Source: an uncultured Clostridia bacterium
Lineage (GTDB): Bacteria; Bacillota; Clostridia; Oscillospirales; CAG-272
Direction: 5' to 3'
NCBI GenBank assembly: GCA_946061315.1
Contig: CAMGRB010000040.1
Coordinates: 1 to 9,049, forward strand
DNA: 9,049 nucleotides
In this document: one piece after another, positions 1 through 7,414 of the stretch
Layout: every line of letters starts with the position of its first letter
How positions within the stretch are numbered: position 1 is the first letter of the stretch
Notes under the pieces: model-generated
Told to the model about the DNA's origin: nothing
The model's input: only the letters and a program-made list of their open reading frames with translations
The model's database searches: none
Made by a program: the position numbers and the translations under genes

Positions 1-3000
1 TTCAGAAAAGTGGGCGGGCTTAAATACAATTACATAACCAAAAGCGGAAAAAACCTCGTTATGTATCGCGCAATTTGCGAATGCCGTGATTTTCTTTCAG
101 AATACAAAGTGCCAAAAGGAAAGGAAAAAGGGTGTGTTTCCGTCTTTCTTGACGCCATAGGAGAGCTTAAATCCTACGGCGTTTCCATCTCCGGGCTTGA
201 AAAAGCGTCCGAGGAAATAGAAAATGACCGTCTTAAAAGGCGTCTTGACGATATCGTCTTAATATACTCCGCGTACGAAAGAATATTAAAGGAGAGATAT
301 TCGGATCCGTACGACGATATTTTAATGCTTGCCGAAAAGTTGAAAGGCTTCGATTATTTCGGGGGTTCAAACGTCTACGTTGACTCCTTCTACGGCTTTA
401 CCAAGAGTCAGCTCGACGTTTTATATCACGTAATAAAACAGTCCGACAATTTTACGGTATCGCTTGACTGCCCCGAAAAAGACGGCGCCATTCAGTACGC
501 AAAAATTTATGAAACCTCAAAAAGCATAGAAAAAATATGCAAATCGCTCGGCAAGAAAATCACGAGGACGTCGTTTACCGAGGATCACAAGCATAACTCC
601 CCCGCCCTTCGCTATCTTTGCGAAAATATTTGGAACTTCTCGGCGCAGAAAATCAAAAACGACGGAAGCGTCAGGGTAATAGAAGCCGACGATGAGTTTG
701 ACGAGTGCGACTGCGTTGCGTCAAGCATCAGGCGACTTGTAGAGGGGGGCGCAAAATACTCCGATATTGCCGTAATTGCAAGAAATTCCGACACTTATCG
801 GGGAATTATAGACGTTTCACTTAAAAAATACGACGTATCTTACTATTTTTCATCGAGGACGGATATAGCGGCAAAACCCGTCGTAAAAATGATTTTTTCC
901 GCACTTGCCGCAATAAACGGATACAGGGCGGAGGATATTGTGTCGTATCTTAAATGCGGCTACACCGATATTGATGAGAGCGATATAGACGACCTTGAAA
1001 GTTATATTTATAGGTGGAATATTTACGGCTCAAAATTCAAAAACGACGATTTCTGGTCGTCAAATCCCGACGGGTACGTTACCGACCCGACGATAAGTCA
1101 GCTTGAAGCTCTTGCAAGGGTAAACGGAGCAAGAGATAAGGTTATCGAAAAATTATCCATACTTGAACGGGCTTTTTCTCCGTATTGCTCGGTTGAGGCG
1201 GGGGCACGTGCCATCTTTGAGTTCCTTTGCGCGCACAACGTAAAGGAAAAGCTCTCGGAGGAAATAAAGTCTTTATCCAAAGAGGAAGCGCAGGAAAACT
1301 CGCAGGTCTGGAACGCGCTCATATCCTCTCTTGATACCGTCGTTTCCGTAATGAAGGGCGCACAGGTCAATGCCGAAACGTTCTCCGTTCTTTTGCGGTA
1401 CGATTTTGACGGGAAAAACATAGGTACCATTCCTACCGGTGAGGACGTCGTTACCGTCGGTGACGCCTCGCTTTTACGTACCGACAGAATAAAGCACGCC
1501 TTCATTATAGGCGCAAACGAGGGTGTATTCCCCGCTTCCGTGTCCGACGACGGATTTTTCTCGGATAGCGACAAGGTTGCGCTTGAGAGTGCGGGTATTG
1601 TTCTCTCCTCGAAAAACGATATACGTTCAAGCGACGAGCTTCTGTATTTTCAGAACAGTATCTCCTCGCCGTCCGACTCTCTTACCGTATCTTACGTAAA
1701 CGCCGACGTAACGGGCGGCAAAAAGCAACGCTCGGTCGGGGTCGAGAGGATAATAGATATTTTTGAAAGCTTTGAGCCGACCCCATCGTACTCAATTCCT
1801 GCTTCCGAGAGAATTTATACCAAGGAAACGGCAAAGGAATATCTCTCTGCCGCCTCGGGCGACGTCAAAAAGGGGATAATTCTCTCTCTCGGCGACGATT
1901 ACCGTACCTGTAACGGCTTTTCAAACGATTCGGTATCGATACCCGCCGAAAAAGCGGGCGAAATTTTCGGAAATCACCTCTATCTTACGCAGTCGAGAAT
2001 AGAAACGTTTGTAAATTGCAGGTTTAACTACTATTGCTCGTATCAGCTGAAGCTTAAATCATCCTCGCGAATATCGTTCTCGTCAAACAATATAGGGGAT
2101 CTTACGCACAAGGTATTCGAGCGCTTCCTTATAAGAATAAAGGAAGGCAAAATAGACTTTTCAAAGATAACGGACGATGAAATAGAAAAAATCACGGACG
2201 AAATAACGGACGAATACATCGGCACTCTTTTCGGAAGTGGTTTTCAGACAAACCGCTTAAAGCACCTTTTTGCAAGGCTCCGTTCAAGACTTCTCATATA
2301 TTTAAGAAATATGGTGGACGAGTTTGCTCAATGCGATTTTACGCCCGAGTTTTTCGAGCTTTCCTTCTCGTCGGGCACATCCGCCTCTCCCGTTCCGCTT
2401 AAATTCAGAATAAACGAAAAATCCGTTCTGACCGTTGCGGGAATTGCCGACAGAATAGATCTTTATAAAAAAGACGGCGTTACCTACGTAAGAGTTGTCG
2501 ACTACAAAACGGGCGACAAAAAATTCTCTCTTGCCGACGCCGAGCTGGGACTTGGTCTTCAGATGCTTATATATCTTTTCACGATGTGCAAAATGGACGA
2601 TTGCGAGTTCAGGCAGAAGCTCATGGAAGGCACGAACGAAATTCGCCCTGCGGGAGTTCTCTACTTTCCTATGCGCATAGACAAGGTAAAGCTCGATAGC
2701 GAGGCAGGTATAAGCTCTGCCGAAAACGCCGACGAATACGAAAAGAACGCCGTTTCAAAATACGTTGAAAGGAACGGAATTTTCCTTGACGACGTAGAAA
2801 TTCTCAAAGCGCAGGACAAGGAGCTTGACGGTAAGTTCTTGCCTAAATATCCGTCAAGATCAAAGAATACTTTCGTTGACGAGGAAAAATTTGAAGAAAT
2901 ATATTCAAGCCTTGAAAAGACGCTTGACGAAATAGGCGCGGCAGTTTTAAGCGGTGATGCCTCTGCCTCTCCGCTTGAACATAACGGAAAGATACCGTGC

Positions 3001-3048
3001 CGATATTGCGAAAATCTCGCCGTGTGCAGAAGGAGAAAAGTGAAATGA
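1..3048 (+). CDS. addB: AddB, helicase-like/nuclease subunit of AddAB (5'-truncated by window edge)
   Basis: This is the B subunit of the ATP-dependent AddAB helicase-nuclease, which processes double-strand DNA ends and responds to Chi before RecA loading. The frame is open from base 1, so the GTG at 10 is not a real start. Roughly the first 80-150 residues, including the N-terminal nucleotide-binding loop, lie outside the window; the family is about 1,150 residues and about 1,015 are visible. Counting from the codon at base 10, I see a GANEGVFP motif at 501-508 (typical of AddB/RexB), and a C-terminal RecB-type nuclease domain with GIADRID (811-817), VVDYKTG (D831, K833) and QMLIY (851-855). 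The four iron-sulfur cysteines are C670 in a SRIETFVNC context and C997, C1000 and C1006 spaced C-x2-C-x5-C at the extreme C-terminus. The nuclease residues are intact, so this subunit should cut DNA. Its stop overlaps the addA start (ATGA). Identity is secure; only the N-terminus is unseen. Confidence 0.95.
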   Translation, partial: FRKVGGLKYNYITKSGKNLVMYRAICECRDFLSEYKVPKGKEKGCVSVFLDAIGELKSYGVSISGLEKASEEIENDRLKRRLDDIVLIYSAYERILKERYSDPYDDILMLAEKLKGFDYFGGSNVYVDSFYGFTKSQLDVLYHVIKQSDNFTVSLDCPEKDGAIQYAKIYETSKSIEKICKSLGKKITRTSFTEDHKHNSPALRYLCENIWNFSAQKIKNDGSVRVIEADDEFDECDCVASSIRRLVEGGAKYSDIAVIARNSDTYRGIIDVSLKKYDVSYYFSSRTDIAAKPVVKMIFSALAAINGYRAEDIVSYLKCGYTDIDESDIDDLESYIYRWNIYGSKFKNDDFWSSNPDGYVTDPTISQLEALARVNGARDKVIEKLSILERAFSPYCSVEAGARAIFEFLCAHNVKEKLSEEIKSLSKEEAQENSQVWNALISSLDTVVSVMKGAQVNAETFSVLLRYDFDGKNIGTIPTGEDVVTVGDASLLRTDRIKHAFIIGANEGVFPASVSDDGFFSDSDKVALESAGIVLSSKNDIRSSDELLYFQNSISSPSDSLTVSYVNADVTGGKKQRSVGVERIIDIFESFEPTPSYSIPASERIYTKETAKEYLSAASGDVKKGIILSLGDDYRTCNGFSNDSVSIPAEKAGEIFGNHLYLTQSRIETFVNCRFNYYCSYQLKLKSSSRISFSSNNIGDLTHKVFERFLIRIKEGKIDFSKITDDEIEKITDEITDEYIGTLFGSGFQTNRLKHLFARLRSRLLIYLRNMVDEFAQCDFTPEFFELSFSSGTSASPVPLKFRINEKSVLTVAGIADRIDLYKKDGVTYVRVVDYKTGDKKFSLADAELGLGLQMLIYLFTMCKMDDCEFRQKLMEGTNEIRPAGVLYFPMRIDKVKLDSEAGISSAENADEYEKNAVSKYVERNGIFLDDVEILKAQDKELDGKFLPKYPSRSKNTFVDEEKFEEIYSSLEKTLDEIGAAVLSGDASASPLEHNGKIPCRYCENLAVCRRRKVK
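3031..3035 (+). promoter_or_regulatory. Ribosome binding site of addA, inside the 3' end of addB
   Basis: AGGAG sits 9 bases before the ATG at 3045 and within the last codons of addB. It decides the addA start. A GTG at 2997 in the same frame would add 16 residues but has no such site, and would place a basic non-conserved extension before the conserved TGAQ motif. Confidence 0.8.
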
Positions 3049-6000
3049 GCGAAGTAAAATTTACAGGCGCACAAAGAACCGCCATAGAATACGGCGGCAC
3101 GGATCTGCTCGTTTCGGCGGCGGCGGGAAGCGGAAAAACCGCGACAATGACCGAAAGAATAACAAGGAAAATAATAAGCGGTGGGGATATAACGAGAATA
3201 CTTGCGGTAACCTTTACAAAAGCGGCGGCAAACGAGCTTAAATCGAGAATTTCAAAGTCCCTTTCGGAAATTCTGAAGGACGACCCCGACAATAAGCACG
3301 TAGCGTCGCAGATAGTAAAGATAGGTAGCGCCGATATTTGCACCATAGACAGTTTTTGCCTCAAAATAGTAAGGCGCAATTTTGAAAAATTGCAAATAGG
3401 TAACGATTTAAGGGTGGCGGACACGGCGGAAGCGGAAATTTTAATGCGTGAGGCTATGGACGAAACGCTCGACGCATTTTACGAATCTGACGAGGAAAAC
3501 AAAAACTTTATGCTCGTGTCCGATTGCTATTCCGCCTTCTCCGACGAGGAGAAGCTGCGTGAGGAGCTTTTAAGCCTTTACAAGAAGCTTATATCAACCA
3601 AGGATTCCATAAATACTCTTATAGGAAGCAAAAGGTCCGACGGTGATTTTATGGATAGCACATACGGCAAGGTGCTAAACGAGTATATAGCGGAATTTGC
3701 AAAGCACTACCGCAGGTTTTTCGAGCACGCCGTTTCTGAAATATCGTCGGACGAAAATTGCAGAAAAGGGTATCTCGAGGGCTTTTCATATGATCTCGAT
3801 TTTGTAAAAAGACTCGAAAATGCGACACACGGTGCCGAATATTCGGATTTTGCGTCGATATTTTCTTCTTACGTGCCGCTTGGATTAAAGGGTGTAAGAG
3901 GAGAGTGCGCCGTCGATACGGAATTTTTGAGGGATACGCGCTCAAATTTCAAGGACAGGTTAAAAAGGATAAAAGAAGATTACTTTTCTTCAGATATGCC
4001 TTCCATACAGTATGCCTCCGAGCAAAACGAAAAGATATGTGCCGCAATTTACGAAATTCTCTCAAAATTCGAGCAGGAATTTCAAAAAAAGAAAAGAGCG
4101 CGCTCCGTCTGCGATTTCAACGACGTCGAGCGCTATGCCTTAAAGCTTCTCTATGACGGTGACGAAATAAGCGATATTGCAAAGGAAATTGCCGCAGAAT
4201 ACGACGAAATATGCATAGACGAGTATCAGGACACGAACTCCGTTCAGGATAAGATATTTTGCGCAATATCCTCTAACAACAGGTTTATGGTGGGCGATAT
4301 AAAGCAAAGCATATACCGCTTCAGGTCTGCCGAGCCCGAAATATTCGCTTATTACAGAAATGCGTTCGGGCAGATAGAAATAAAAGAAGATAAAATCGAT
4401 GATAAAGCCGGAAACAAAAATAAAGAAACCGAATGTAAAGTCGAAAATGCAGACAAAAAAGCCGAGGGCTGTGTCGGAAAATCCGTATTTATGTCGGAAA
4501 ATTTCAGATGCTCAAAAGGAGTTATAGATTTTGTAAATCTCGTTTCCGACTATATGTTTGGAAACTCCGACGGTATTCCGTATGGCGAAGGCGACAAGCT
4601 CAAATTTTCAAAAGACGAAAATGTGCCCTATGAGAAAAGCGAAGTATTTCTGATAGAAGAAGGAAAAAAGGACGAGCCGTCGATAAGCGAAGAAGATTTC
4701 GTGGCGCAAAAGATAAAGGATCTTATCGACAACGGATATCTGCCAAACGGCAAAAAAATACGCCCGAGCCATATTGCCGTACTTATAAGAAATTTCTCCT
4801 CCGCTTCCCCGAAGTATATCGAGGCTTTTGCAAGATACGGAATACCTGCCGAGTATTGCGGAGATGAGAACTTTTTTGAAAAGCCCGAGGTTCTCCTCGT
4901 TTTGTGTATATTGAACGTTATCGACAATCCGTCAAGAGATATATATCTTGCGGGAGCGCTTGAATCGCCCGTTTTCGGATTTACTCTTGAGGAGCTTGTA
5001 AGAATAAGACGCATTGACAAAGAGTCACCGTCGCTTTATCGCTCCCTTATGACGTATAAGGAGCAAAACGACGACGAAACGTCAAAAAAGATAGATACTT
5101 TTCTCGAAAAAATCGGCGAGTACAAAAAGGTATCGAGAAAATTGCCGTCGCACGAGCTTATATCCTATATCTATGCGGACACGGGTATTCTTTCTATGTG
5201 CTCCGTGCCCGAAAAAAGCAGTCTTATAAAGCTTTACGACTGTGCAAGGCGGTATGAGGCAAGCTCATTTAAGGGTCTTTACTCGTTTTTGAAATACGTC
5301 GAAAAAATATCCTCGCAGGACGCAAAAGAAACACTCGGCGACAGTGGTGAGAGCGTAAAAGTGCTGTCGGTCCACGCATCAAAGGGGCTGGAGTACGAGA
5401 TATGCTTTATATGCAACACCGCATCCGAATTCAATAACGCCGACAAAAATACGCCTCTGCTCTTTGAGCGAAATCTCGGAGTTGCGGGTTACGTCGGACG
5501 TGAGGACGGAATTGTAAGGTTCAACACTCTCGTAAGGAAATGCACCGCCCTAAAAATAGACCTTGCAAACAAAGAGGAGGAAATGAGAATACTCTACGTT
5601 GCAATGACAAGGGCAAGGAGCAAGCTCTATATAACCGCAGAGCTTTCAAATCCGGATAAAAAGCTTGCTATCGCGCAAAAAAATGCGGAGCTTGTATCGA
5701 AGTTCTCCGTTTATTCATCTTCGCGCTATATAGATTGGATAATAGGCGCCACCGCATTTCCCAACAAATCCTTTGACATTTCGGTCATACGCTCCTCTAC
5801 CGATGAAAAAGAGGATACCCCGTCCGATATGAAAGATGGTATAGACTACGACGAGGTTGAGGCGCAAAAATATGCCGATACGTTTGAAAAACGCTTCAAT
5901 TTTGAGTACAAATACAAGTATCTTGAAAAGATACCCTCAAAAATGAGCATTTCAAAGCTATATCCCGAAGTTCTTGACGGAACGGAAAACGAAACGCTCA

Positions 6001-6575
6001 CGCTAAACGAGCCTCTTTTCGACACTCCCTCGTTCATTTCCGAAAAAGTCGCCGAAAATGCGGCGATGAGAGGAACGGCAACTCACGTGTTTATGCAGTT
6101 TTGCGATTTTGGTCTGTTGCTTCGGGACGGAGCGCAAAAGGAAATTGACCGCCTTGTCAAGTCCTCGTTTATATCCGAGGACACGGCAAAGCTTATAAAC
6201 GTCGATCATATTGAAAAATTCGCACACTCCCCCCTGCTTTTTGACATTATGAAGGCAAAAAGAGTGGTAAGAGAGTTCAGATTTAACGTAATGCTCGACG
6301 CCTCGGAATTTTCAAGTGACGAAAAGTTAAACGGCGAAAAAGTGCTTGTGCAGGGCGTTACCGACTGTATATACGAGGACGAAAATTCAAATCTTGTTCT
6401 TGTGGATTACAAGACCGACGCCGTAACGGAGAAAAACTACGTGGAAGTATTAAAAGAACGACACTCCATGCAGCTTTTATACTACAAAAAGGCGTGTGAG
6501 ATGATATTCGGAAAGAGCGTATCAAAGACGCTTATATACTCCGTTCCTCTTGCAAGAACGGTTGAAATTGATTAA
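3045..6575 (+). CDS. addA: AddA, ATP-dependent helicase/nuclease subunit A
   Basis: AddA is the 3'-to-5' motor and one of the two nucleases of the AddAB complex, acting on DNA ends in recombinational repair. The protein is 1,176 residues, close to the usual 1,200-1,250. All superfamily 1A helicase motifs are visible: Q-motif region TGAQ (7-10), Walker A AAAGSGKT (25-32, K31), motif Ia AVTFTKAAANEL (54-65), motif II DEYQD (392-396), motif III GDIKQSIYRFR (417-427), motif IV SENFR (484-488), motif V VLSVHASKGLEY (773-784) and motif VI MRILYVAMTRAR (847-858). The C-terminal RecB-like nuclease has GTATH (H1014), QGVTD (D1107), VDYKTD (D1121, K1123) and QLLYY (Q1143), so it should be active. The start overlaps the addB stop as ATGA, which implies translational coupling. 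The start at 3045 is supported by an upstream AGGAG. A Lys/Glu/Asp/Asn-rich stretch at residues 444-478 between motifs III and IV looks like a family-variable insertion. Confidence 0.97.
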   Translation: MSEVKFTGAQRTAIEYGGTDLLVSAAAGSGKTATMTERITRKIISGGDITRILAVTFTKAAANELKSRISKSLSEILKDDPDNKHVASQIVKIGSADICTIDSFCLKIVRRNFEKLQIGNDLRVADTAEAEILMREAMDETLDAFYESDEENKNFMLVSDCYSAFSDEEKLREELLSLYKKLISTKDSINTLIGSKRSDGDFMDSTYGKVLNEYIAEFAKHYRRFFEHAVSEISSDENCRKGYLEGFSYDLDFVKRLENATHGAEYSDFASIFSSYVPLGLKGVRGECAVDTEFLRDTRSNFKDRLKRIKEDYFSSDMPSIQYASEQNEKICAAIYEILSKFEQEFQKKKRARSVCDFNDVERYALKLLYDGDEISDIAKEIAAEYDEICIDEYQDTNSVQDKIFCAISSNNRFMVGDIKQSIYRFRSAEPEIFAYYRNAFGQIEIKEDKIDDKAGNKNKETECKVENADKKAEGCVGKSVFMSENFRCSKGVIDFVNLVSDYMFGNSDGIPYGEGDKLKFSKDENVPYEKSEVFLIEEGKKDEPSISEEDFVAQKIKDLIDNGYLPNGKKIRPSHIAVLIRNFSSASPKYIEAFARYGIPAEYCGDENFFEKPEVLLVLCILNVIDNPSRDIYLAGALESPVFGFTLEELVRIRRIDKESPSLYRSLMTYKEQNDDETSKKIDTFLEKIGEYKKVSRKLPSHELISYIYADTGILSMCSVPEKSSLIKLYDCARRYEASSFKGLYSFLKYVEKISSQDAKETLGDSGESVKVLSVHASKGLEYEICFICNTASEFNNADKNTPLLFERNLGVAGYVGREDGIVRFNTLVRKCTALKIDLANKEEEMRILYVAMTRARSKLYITAELSNPDKKLAIAQKNAELVSKFSVYSSSRYIDWIIGATAFPNKSFDISVIRSSTDEKEDTPSDMKDGIDYDEVEAQKYADTFEKRFNFEYKYKYLEKIPSKMSISKLYPEVLDGTENETLTLNEPLFDTPSFISEKVAENAAMRGTATHVFMQFCDFGLLLRDGAQKEIDRLVKSSFISEDTAKLINVDHIEKFAHSPLLFDIMKAKRVVREFRFNVMLDASEFSSDEKLNGEKVLVQGVTDCIYEDENSNLVLVDYKTDAVTEKNYVEVLKERHSMQLLYYKKACEMIFGKSVSKTLIYSVPLARTVEID
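4374..4478 (+). other. Charged low-complexity insertion in AddA
   Basis: Codons 444-478 of addA encode a segment dominated by Lys, Glu, Asp and Asn, with A-rich DNA (many AAA, GAA and AAT codons). It lies between helicase motif III (417-427) and the SENFR motif IV (484-488). In other AddA proteins, as I remember them, these motifs are joined by a shorter link, so this is probably a disordered surface loop. It stays in frame and does not break either motif. The composition is seen directly; calling it an insertion is inference without an alignment. Confidence 0.5.
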
Positions 6576-6597
6576 ACGCGCTTCCTTGGCGGCGCGT
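6576..6597 (+). other. Weak hairpin directly after the addA stop codon
   Basis: ACGCGC (6576-6581) pairs with GCGCGT (6592-6597) around a 10-base loop, beginning at the base after the addA TAA. No T-run follows, so it is unlikely to terminate alone. It may protect the mRNA 3' end, assist the terminator 40 bases further on, or be chance. Confidence 0.35.
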
Positions 6598-6636
6598 AAA
6601 GGATTATTCTTTCTCCGATTTACCTTTTTCAAAATC

Positions 6637-6665
6637 AAAGGCTACCGCAAAAACGGTAGCCTTTT
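6637..6665. terminator. Bidirectional intrinsic terminator between convergent operons
   Basis: GGCTACCG (6640-6647) and CGGTAGCC (6654-6661) form a perfect 8-bp stem with the 6-base loop CAAAAA. Flanking AAA (6637-6639) and TTTT (6662-6665) extend it by A-T pairs. Read on the + strand the stem is followed by TTTTCGGTATTGTTG, ending addBA mRNA. Read on the - strand it is followed by TTTGATTTTG, ending the operon of the membrane protein and PII-like protein. It is 64 bases after the addA stop and 44 bases beyond the stop of the opposing gene, where a shared terminator is expected. The rest of the 6576-6709 gap shows nothing further beyond the weak hairpin at 6576-6597. Confidence 0.87.
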
Positions 6666-6709
6666 CGGTATTGTTGTCGGTTTGCTTAATCACAACGTTT
6701 TGTTTCAGA

Positions 6710-7396
6710 TTACTTCTCTGCCTCGAATATACGGAGCCCTGCCGTGTCAGATACGGGAAGGGAGAAGGTTATTGCGTGCGATTTTGTGGTAGGTCCTGCC
6801 TGCTCCATTATCGCCGTCATAATATCCTTCTTCTTTTCGGAGGGTGAAACTATATAAATCATTTCCTTCTCGTCGGCTATTGAAACGCCGAAGAATTTAT
6901 CCGTGTACTTGGAGCCCGTTCCCTTGGCGTGAATTACCGTTCCTCCACCTGCCCCTGCCGAGCGTGCGGCGTCCATTACGTCGTCGGTATGCCCCTTTTC
7001 GCAAATTACGACTATAAGCTCCATCTCTTTCTGATTCATCTTTACCACCTCTTTAACCTCGTCGTTTTCGTGTCCCTCGGCAAAAGCCCTTAAGGCGTAT
7101 CTGCCTCCTATACTTGTCAGCGGGACGGATATTGCTATTCCTCTGTCGGGCAAATCTATTGCCATATCCTTGGTGAGATTTTTTACAAGCTCGTTTTTCT
7201 TGTTCTCGGTAACTACACAGTAGTGGACCGTTTTAAGCGACTGCTCTATTCCGAACAGGGCAAGCGTTTTCTCCCTTGCCGTTCCCGTGCAGGGTGTACT
7301 GTAAATAACCGATATTTCGTTTGCTTTGAAAAAGTCCGTAAACTCGTCGCTGTCTGCTCTTTTTGTTATCGTTACGAAAAGATACATTTTCTGCAT
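6710..7396 (-). CDS. Tandem two-domain PII-like (GlnB-superfamily) signalling protein
   Basis: PII-superfamily proteins are soluble sensors that bind nucleotides or other small molecules and regulate enzymes or membrane transporters, classically in nitrogen or carbon control. This 228-residue protein is about twice the usual ~110 residues and has two ferredoxin-like PII folds. Residues 122-220 are the clearer one: a first beta strand (ELIVVI), an AARSAGAGGGTVIHAKGTG segment (143-161) matching the PII G-rich turn and second strand, then FFGV, a strand-helix unit and a final AITFSLPV strand. Residues 1-98 repeat this plan more weakly. GTA to FG (38-49) matches GTG to FG (159-170) in spacing, NKKNELV matches EKKKDIM, and AISVPLTS matches TFSLPVSD. 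The T-loop is short, without an obvious uridylylated tyrosine, and the TGxxGDGKI nucleotide motif is not recognisable, so it is not a standard GlnB/GlnK. ATG at 7396 follows GGAGG by 10 bases. It lies 18 bases after the membrane protein gene and probably regulates that protein. Superfamily call good; ligand unknown. Confidence 0.82.
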   Translation of the reverse strand: MQKMYLFVTITKRADSDEFTDFFKANEISVIYSTPCTGTAREKTLALFGIEQSLKTVHYCVVTENKKNELVKNLTKDMAIDLPDRGIAISVPLTSIGGRYALRAFAEGHENDEVKEVVKMNQKEMELIVVICEKGHTDDVMDAARSAGAGGGTVIHAKGTGSKYTDKFFGVSIADEKEMIYIVSPSEKKKDIMTAIMEQAGPTTKSHAITFSLPVSDTAGLRIFEAEK

Positions 7397-7406
7397 TACC
7401 GTACAT

Positions 7407-7411
7407 CCTCC
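7407..7411 (-). promoter_or_regulatory. Ribosome binding site of the PII-like gene
   Basis: GGAGG on the - strand (CCTCC as printed) ends 10 bases before the ATG at 7396, inside the 18-base gap after the upstream stop codon. An alternative in-frame ATG three codons later, at 7387, would be 19 bases away, so the first ATG is preferred. Confidence 0.78.
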
Positions 7412-7414
7412 ATT

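Noticed and set aside
1098..1574. Long open frame on the - strand inside addB (158 codons)
   Set aside because: Antisense shadow of strongly conserved AddB coding sequence; Ser/Thr-rich composition without any recognisable domain.
2997..3044. In-frame GTG start giving AddA 16 extra residues
   Set aside because: No ribosome binding site at proper spacing; the ATG at 3045 has AGGAG 9 bases upstream, overlaps the addB stop in the usual ATGA manner and starts just before the conserved helicase N-terminus.
2843..3424. Open frame of 193 codons on the - strand across the addB-addA junction
   Set aside because: Antisense to the AddB iron-sulfur C-terminus and AddA Walker A region, both intact in the + frames; no recognisable domain.
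1..6575. AGCGG pentamers as Chi sites relevant to AddAB
   Set aside because: A five-base word occurs by chance many times; Chi of this organism is unknown and no enrichment can be judged here.
6690..6707. Small inverted repeat near ACAACGTTTTGT
   Set aside because: Only a four-base stem; below what can be distinguished from chance and redundant with the strong terminator nearby.
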